Shown: piece after piece, positions 60,935 through 64,000 of the stretch
How the letters are laid out: each line of letters opens with the position of its first letter
Position numbering within the stretch: position 1 is the first letter of the stretch
Source of the DNA: Pseudomonadota bacterium
GTDB lineage: Bacteria > Desulfobacterota > Binatia > Binatales > Binataceae
Direction: 5' to 3'
NCBI GenBank assembly: GCA_021325025.1
Contig: JAJPHZ010000015.1
Span: forward strand, 1-64,000
Length of the DNA stretch: 64,000 nucleotides
The notes under the pieces: generated by a model
Database searches by the model: none
What the model was told of the DNA's origin: nothing
Seen by the model: the letters and a program-made list of their open reading frames with translations, nothing else
Position numbers and translations under genes: made by a program

Positions 60935-62275
60935 TCAAGCGGCGGCGGTGACCGGCGGAGCGATCGCGAGGTGATGCTCGGCTATCCAGGCGTCCATCGC
61001 GCACAGGGCGCGCGCTGCCTGCTCGATCTTCCTGGCCCGTCCGCGGCTGCGGCCCGCCGGCTCCGGCATCAGGCCGAAATTGGCGTTCATCGGCTGAAAG
61101 TCGGTACGGCTGGCGTCGGTGATGTAAGCGACAAGCGAGCCCAGCGCGGTCGTGCGCGGCGGTGTGATCGGCTCCCGGCCCGCCACCATTCGCGCGGCGT
61201 TGATCGCGGCGAGCAGACCCGCCGCCGCCGACTCGACATAGCCTTCGACGCCGATCATCTGGCCGGCCAGGAAGAGGTCAGGCCGCGTGCGCAAGTTAAG
61301 CGAGGGGCTGAGCAAGCGCGGCGAGTCGATGAACGTGTTGCGATGCAGCGACCCGAAGCGGACGAATTGCGCATTGGCCAGCCCCGGAATCATCCGCAGC
61401 ACCCGCCGCTGCTCCGGATATGTCATCTTGGTCTGAAAGCCAACCATATTGTAGAGGCGTCCCTCACGGTCGTCCTGGCGCAGTTGCACGACCGCGGCGG
61501 GCCGCCGCCCGGTGCGAGGATCGACCAGCCCCACCGGACGCATCGGGCCAAAGGCCAGCGTTTTGGGCCCGCGCCGGGCCAGCTCCTCGATCGGCATGCA
61601 TCCTTCGAAATAGATCGCGCGCTCGAAAGGATGGGCCGCGACCTTGTCCGCGCCGAGCACCGCGGCCACGAAGTCCGCGTACTCCTGCTCCGTCATCGGG
61701 CAGTTGATATAGTCGTCGCCGCCCTTGCCGTAGCGCGAAGCCCGAAACGCGATGGTCATGTCGATCGAGTCGGCGGTCACGATCGGCGCGATCGCGTCGT
61801 AGAAATACAGATGGCGCGCGCCGATCAGCTCGCTCAGCGCGCCCGACAGCGCCTCGCTGGTTAGCGGACCGGTGGCGATGATCGCGGGTCCGGGCGGGAC
61901 CGAGGTGACCTCTTCGCGCACGACCTCGATCAGCGCTTCCTGCTCGATGGCGGCGGTGATCGCGCCGGCGAAGCGCTCGCGATCGACGGCCAAGGCGGCG
62001 CCGGCAGGCACGGCGGAGGCCGCCGCCGCCGCCATCACCAGCGAACCCAGCCGCCGCATCTCTTCCTTGAGCACGCCCACGGCGGTTTCCAGCGAGGCAT
62101 TGCGCAGCGAGTTGGAGCATACCAGCTCGGCAAACAGGTGAGTGCGATGCGCCTGGGTCATGCGCACCGGGCGCATCTCGAAAAGGCGCGCACGCACGCC
62201 GCGGCGCGCCAGTTGAAAGGCCGCTTCGCTGCCGGCCAGTCCCGCGCCGATTACGCTGACCGTCGGTTCGCCCAT
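60935..62275 (-). CDS. trmFO: tRNA (uracil-5-)-methyltransferase, folate- and FAD-dependent (TrmFO)
   Basis: 446 aa from ATG 62275; the in-frame extension to 62425 overlaps topA. TrmFO makes m5U54 in tRNA using methylene-tetrahydrofolate and FAD. The N-terminal FAD loop is VSVIGAGLAGSEAAFQLARRG. Family landmarks: FAELVCSNSLRNASLETAVGVLKEEM, then YINCPMTEQEY, YFEGCMPIEELARRG and FAGLA-like SGQMIGVEGYVESAAAGL forms at the end. The conserved Cys are in the VCSNS and INCPM segments. topA lies just upstream; topA-trmFO is a known arrangement. Confidence 0.96.
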   Translation of the reverse strand: MGEPTVSVIGAGLAGSEAAFQLARRGVRARLFEMRPVRMTQAHRTHLFAELVCSNSLRNASLETAVGVLKEEMRRLGSLVMAAAAASAVPAGAALAVDRERFAGAITAAIEQEALIEVVREEVTSVPPGPAIIATGPLTSEALSGALSELIGARHLYFYDAIAPIVTADSIDMTIAFRASRYGKGGDDYINCPMTEQEYADFVAAVLGADKVAAHPFERAIYFEGCMPIEELARRGPKTLAFGPMRPVGLVDPRTGRRPAAVVQLRQDDREGRLYNMVGFQTKMTYPEQRRVLRMIPGLANAQFVRFGSLHRNTFIDSPRLLSPSLNLRTRPDLFLAGQMIGVEGYVESAAAGLLAAINAARMVAGREPITPPRTTALGSLVAYITDASRTDFQPMNANFGLMPEPAGRSRGRARKIEQAARALCAMDAWIAEHHLAIAPPVTAAA

Positions 62276-62297
62276 TACGATCTCATCCTCATTGCAA

Positions 62298-62318
62298 CCC
62301 TCTTCCTCAGGGAGAGGG
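62298..62318. repeat. Short palindromic repeat between topA and trmFO
   Basis: CCCTCTTCC and GGGAGAGGG arms with a 3-nt loop. It shares the 12-nt core TCAGGGAGAGGG with the element between gyrB and gyrA, and TGCAACCC precedes both. Probably a partial second copy of the same repeat family. Confidence 0.5.
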
Positions 62319-62337
62319 TGTCGGAGGGAAACTTCAC

Positions 62338-64000
62338 TCATGCGCCCGGTGGCGGCGAGGCGGGCGGCCGCTCGGCCGCCGGGGCGGGCGCTGCCGCCAT
62401 GTAATCGCATCCTTCTTTGGGACACGACCAGGTGGTGCCGCTGCGCTTGGTGGTCTTTTCAACCAGATAGGGCGAGCCGCACTTGGGACACTTCTGGCCG
62501 ACCACTTTGTTCCAGCTCGCGAAGGTGCACTTGGGATAACGGCTGCATCCGTAAAACAGCTTGCCGCGCCGGCTGCGCCGCTCCAGCACCTCACCCTCAT
62601 GGCAGTCGGGGCAGCGCACGCCGGTCTTGACCGGTTCGGCACGCAGTTTCTTGATGCCGTTGCATTCGGGATAGCCCGAGCAGCCCAGAAATTCGCCGAA
62701 GCGCGAGCGCCGGCGCACCATCGGCCGCCCGCACTTATCGCACACTTCATCGGTGGCGGGTGCCGGGGCAGGCTCCTTGATTACGATATTGCCCTGCTCG
62801 TCGCGCGTGAACTCCTTGGTGTTGCCGCAATCGGGATAGTTGGAGCAGGCCAGAAACTCGCCGTTGCGGCCGAACTTGATCACCATCGCGCCGCCGTCAA
62901 GCTCGCACTTGAGCTCGGTCTGGATGCCCTTGCCGATGCCCTTGACCTGGGGCATCTTCTTGCGCGCCTCTCCCAGCCGCTTCTTGAACGGACTGTAAAA
63001 GCGCTTGAGCGTCTTGACCCAGTTCTCCTTGCCCTCCTCGACCTGGTCGAGTTCCTCCTCCATGTGTGCGGTAAACCCGGTCTCGACGATATCGGGAAAC
63101 GCTGCCACCAGCAGGTCGCTGACAATACGGCCCAGCGAGGTCGGGCGCAGGCGCTTGCTCTCGTCCTCGTCGACGTACTCGCGGTTGAGGATGCTCGACA
63201 TGATCGAAGCGTAGGTCGAGGGACGGCCGATGCCGTTTTCCTCCAGCGCCTTGATCAGCGTCGCCTGCGTGTAGCGCGGCGGCGGCTGGGTGAAATGCTG
63301 CTCGGGGAGGAATTCCAGCAGCTTGAGCACCTCGCCCTCGCGCAGTTGCGGCAGCTGTGCCGCCTCCTCGTCTTCCGCCGGCTCATCGACGCCTTCGAGA
63401 TAGACGCGGATGAAGCCGTCGAATTTCATCACTTGTCCGGTGGCGCGGAACAGCTCGTCGCCGGCGGTGATGTCGACCGTGGTGCGGTCGAACACCGCAG
63501 GCGGCATCTGGCTTGAAACGAAGCGGTTGAAGATCAGGGTGTAAAGCGCCAGTTCGTCCCTGGACAGATAGCGCGCCAGCGACTCGGGGTCGCGGCCGAC
63601 CGAGGTCGGACGGATCGCCTCATGCGCCTCCTGGGCGGATTTAGCGGACCGGTAGTAGTTGGGTTTGTCCGGAACGTATTGCGCACCGAAGCGCTGTTCG
63701 ATGTAGCCGCGCACCTCGCTCAGCGCCTGCTCCGACACCCGCACCGAGTCGGTGCGCATATAGGTAATCAGTCCGACCGCGCCCTGATCGCCCAGTTCCA
63801 CGCCCTCGTACAGCTTCTGTGCGATCTTCATGGTCCGCGAGGGCGAAAAGTAGAGCCGGCGTGCGGCCTCCTGCTGCAGGCGCGAGGTGATGAAGGGCGG
63901 GGCCGGGCTGCGGCGCACCTCCTTGCGCTCGATGCGGCTTACGACAAAGGGCGGCGCCTTGGGTGCGCGCAGCGCCGCGACAATCGCGTCGGCCTCGGCC
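62338..64000 (-). CDS. topA: DNA topoisomerase I, C-terminal part (runs off the window)
   Basis: The last ~553 codons of a type IA topoisomerase; the gene continues beyond 64000. The catalytic Tyr lies in GLITYMRTDSVRVS. Later core motifs include HEAIRPTSVGRDP and NGIGRPSTYASIMSSI. The C-terminus carries four zinc-ribbon modules. Module 1 has lost one Cys (KCELDGG, Asp where a Cys is expected); modules 2-4 are complete (CDKC, CPDC and CPKC starts). An Ala/Pro-rich tail follows. It relaxes negative supercoils, balancing the gyrase encoded here. trmFO and ppx/gppA lie downstream. Confidence 0.98.
   Translation of the reverse strand, partial: AEADAIVAALRAPKAPPFVVSRIERKEVRRSPAPPFITSRLQQEAARRLYFSPSRTMKIAQKLYEGVELGDQGAVGLITYMRTDSVRVSEQALSEVRGYIEQRFGAQYVPDKPNYYRSAKSAQEAHEAIRPTSVGRDPESLARYLSRDELALYTLIFNRFVSSQMPPAVFDRTTVDITAGDELFRATGQVMKFDGFIRVYLEGVDEPAEDEEAAQLPQLREGEVLKLLEFLPEQHFTQPPPRYTQATLIKALEENGIGRPSTYASIMSSILNREYVDEDESKRLRPTSLGRIVSDLLVAAFPDIVETGFTAHMEEELDQVEEGKENWVKTLKRFYSPFKKRLGEARKKMPQVKGIGKGIQTELKCELDGGAMVIKFGRNGEFLACSNYPDCGNTKEFTRDEQGNIVIKEPAPAPATDEVCDKCGRPMVRRRSRFGEFLGCSGYPECNGIKKLRAEPVKTGVRCPDCHEGEVLERRSRRGKLFYGCSRYPKCTFASWNKVVGQKCPKCGSPYLVEKTTKRSGTTWSCPKEGCDYMAAAPAPAAERPPASPPPGA

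Overview
The window is about 64 kb of high-GC, gene-dense bacterial chromosome. It carries core genes (gyrA, gyrB, topA C-terminal part, trmFO, hrcA-grpE-dnaK-dnaJ, fumC) and no sign of plasmid, phage or insertion sequence. Several traits together suggest an uncultured, metabolically versatile Proteobacteria-like lineage: three luciferase-like (LLM) flavin oxidoreductases, a glutaryl-CoA-type dehydrogenase, paired MaoC-like dehydratases, a type III polyketide synthase, a DUF1329-like exported protein and Pro/Thr-rich secreted proteins. Candidatus Binatota or a related deep 'deltaproteobacterial' group fits best. That placement is inferred from gene content, not from a phylogeny.

Layout. 1-9.7 kb: an exported protein fragment, glycogen phosphorylase, an ArnT-like glycosyltransferase, a metal-dependent cyclase/hydrolase, a YyaL-type thioredoxin-fold protein, an EEP phosphatase and a short GNAT protein. 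9.8-17.7 kb: a catabolic block with VOC proteins, an LLM oxidoreductase, a tryptophanase-type beta-eliminating lyase, two MaoC-like proteins, glutaryl-CoA dehydrogenase, a LysR regulator with a near-perfect palindrome before its start, and a PEBP protein. 17.8-25.2 kb: a GT87 glycosyltransferase, an Amt transporter, a small helical protein, TreY, and a divergent type III PKS. 25.2-32.3 kb: gyrA and gyrB separated by a long inverted-repeat element, then an ATP-dependent DNA ligase.

32.4-35.1 kb is the least explained locus: an apparent operon of three tandem, mutually similar small secreted proteins followed by a secreted IPT/TIG-domain protein with a Pro/Thr stalk. 35.3-41 kb: a GT2-methyltransferase fusion, fumarase, a Phd/VapC toxin-antitoxin pair, an LLM oxidoreductase and a GFA-family protein. 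41-45.7 kb: a Cys-rich exported protein convergent with a secreted gametolysin-like (M11-type) metalloprotease. 45.8-52.9 kb: an orphan ViaA-like VWA protein divergent from the heat-shock cluster. 53-57 kb: glutathione peroxidase and a MASE1-PAS-PAS-GAF hybrid histidine kinase. 57-64 kb: an LLM oxidoreductase paired with a seven-Asp-box repeat protein, an unknown protein, Ppx/GppA, TrmFO and TopA.

No tRNA, rRNA, CRISPR array or complete transposon was seen. The most notable observations are the secreted-paralogue operon, the lyase that has a tyrosine phenol-lyase-like scaffold but tryptophanase specificity residues, HrcA without a recognisable CIRCE operator, the gyrB/gyrA inverted-repeat element, and the protease next to a Cys-rich exported protein.
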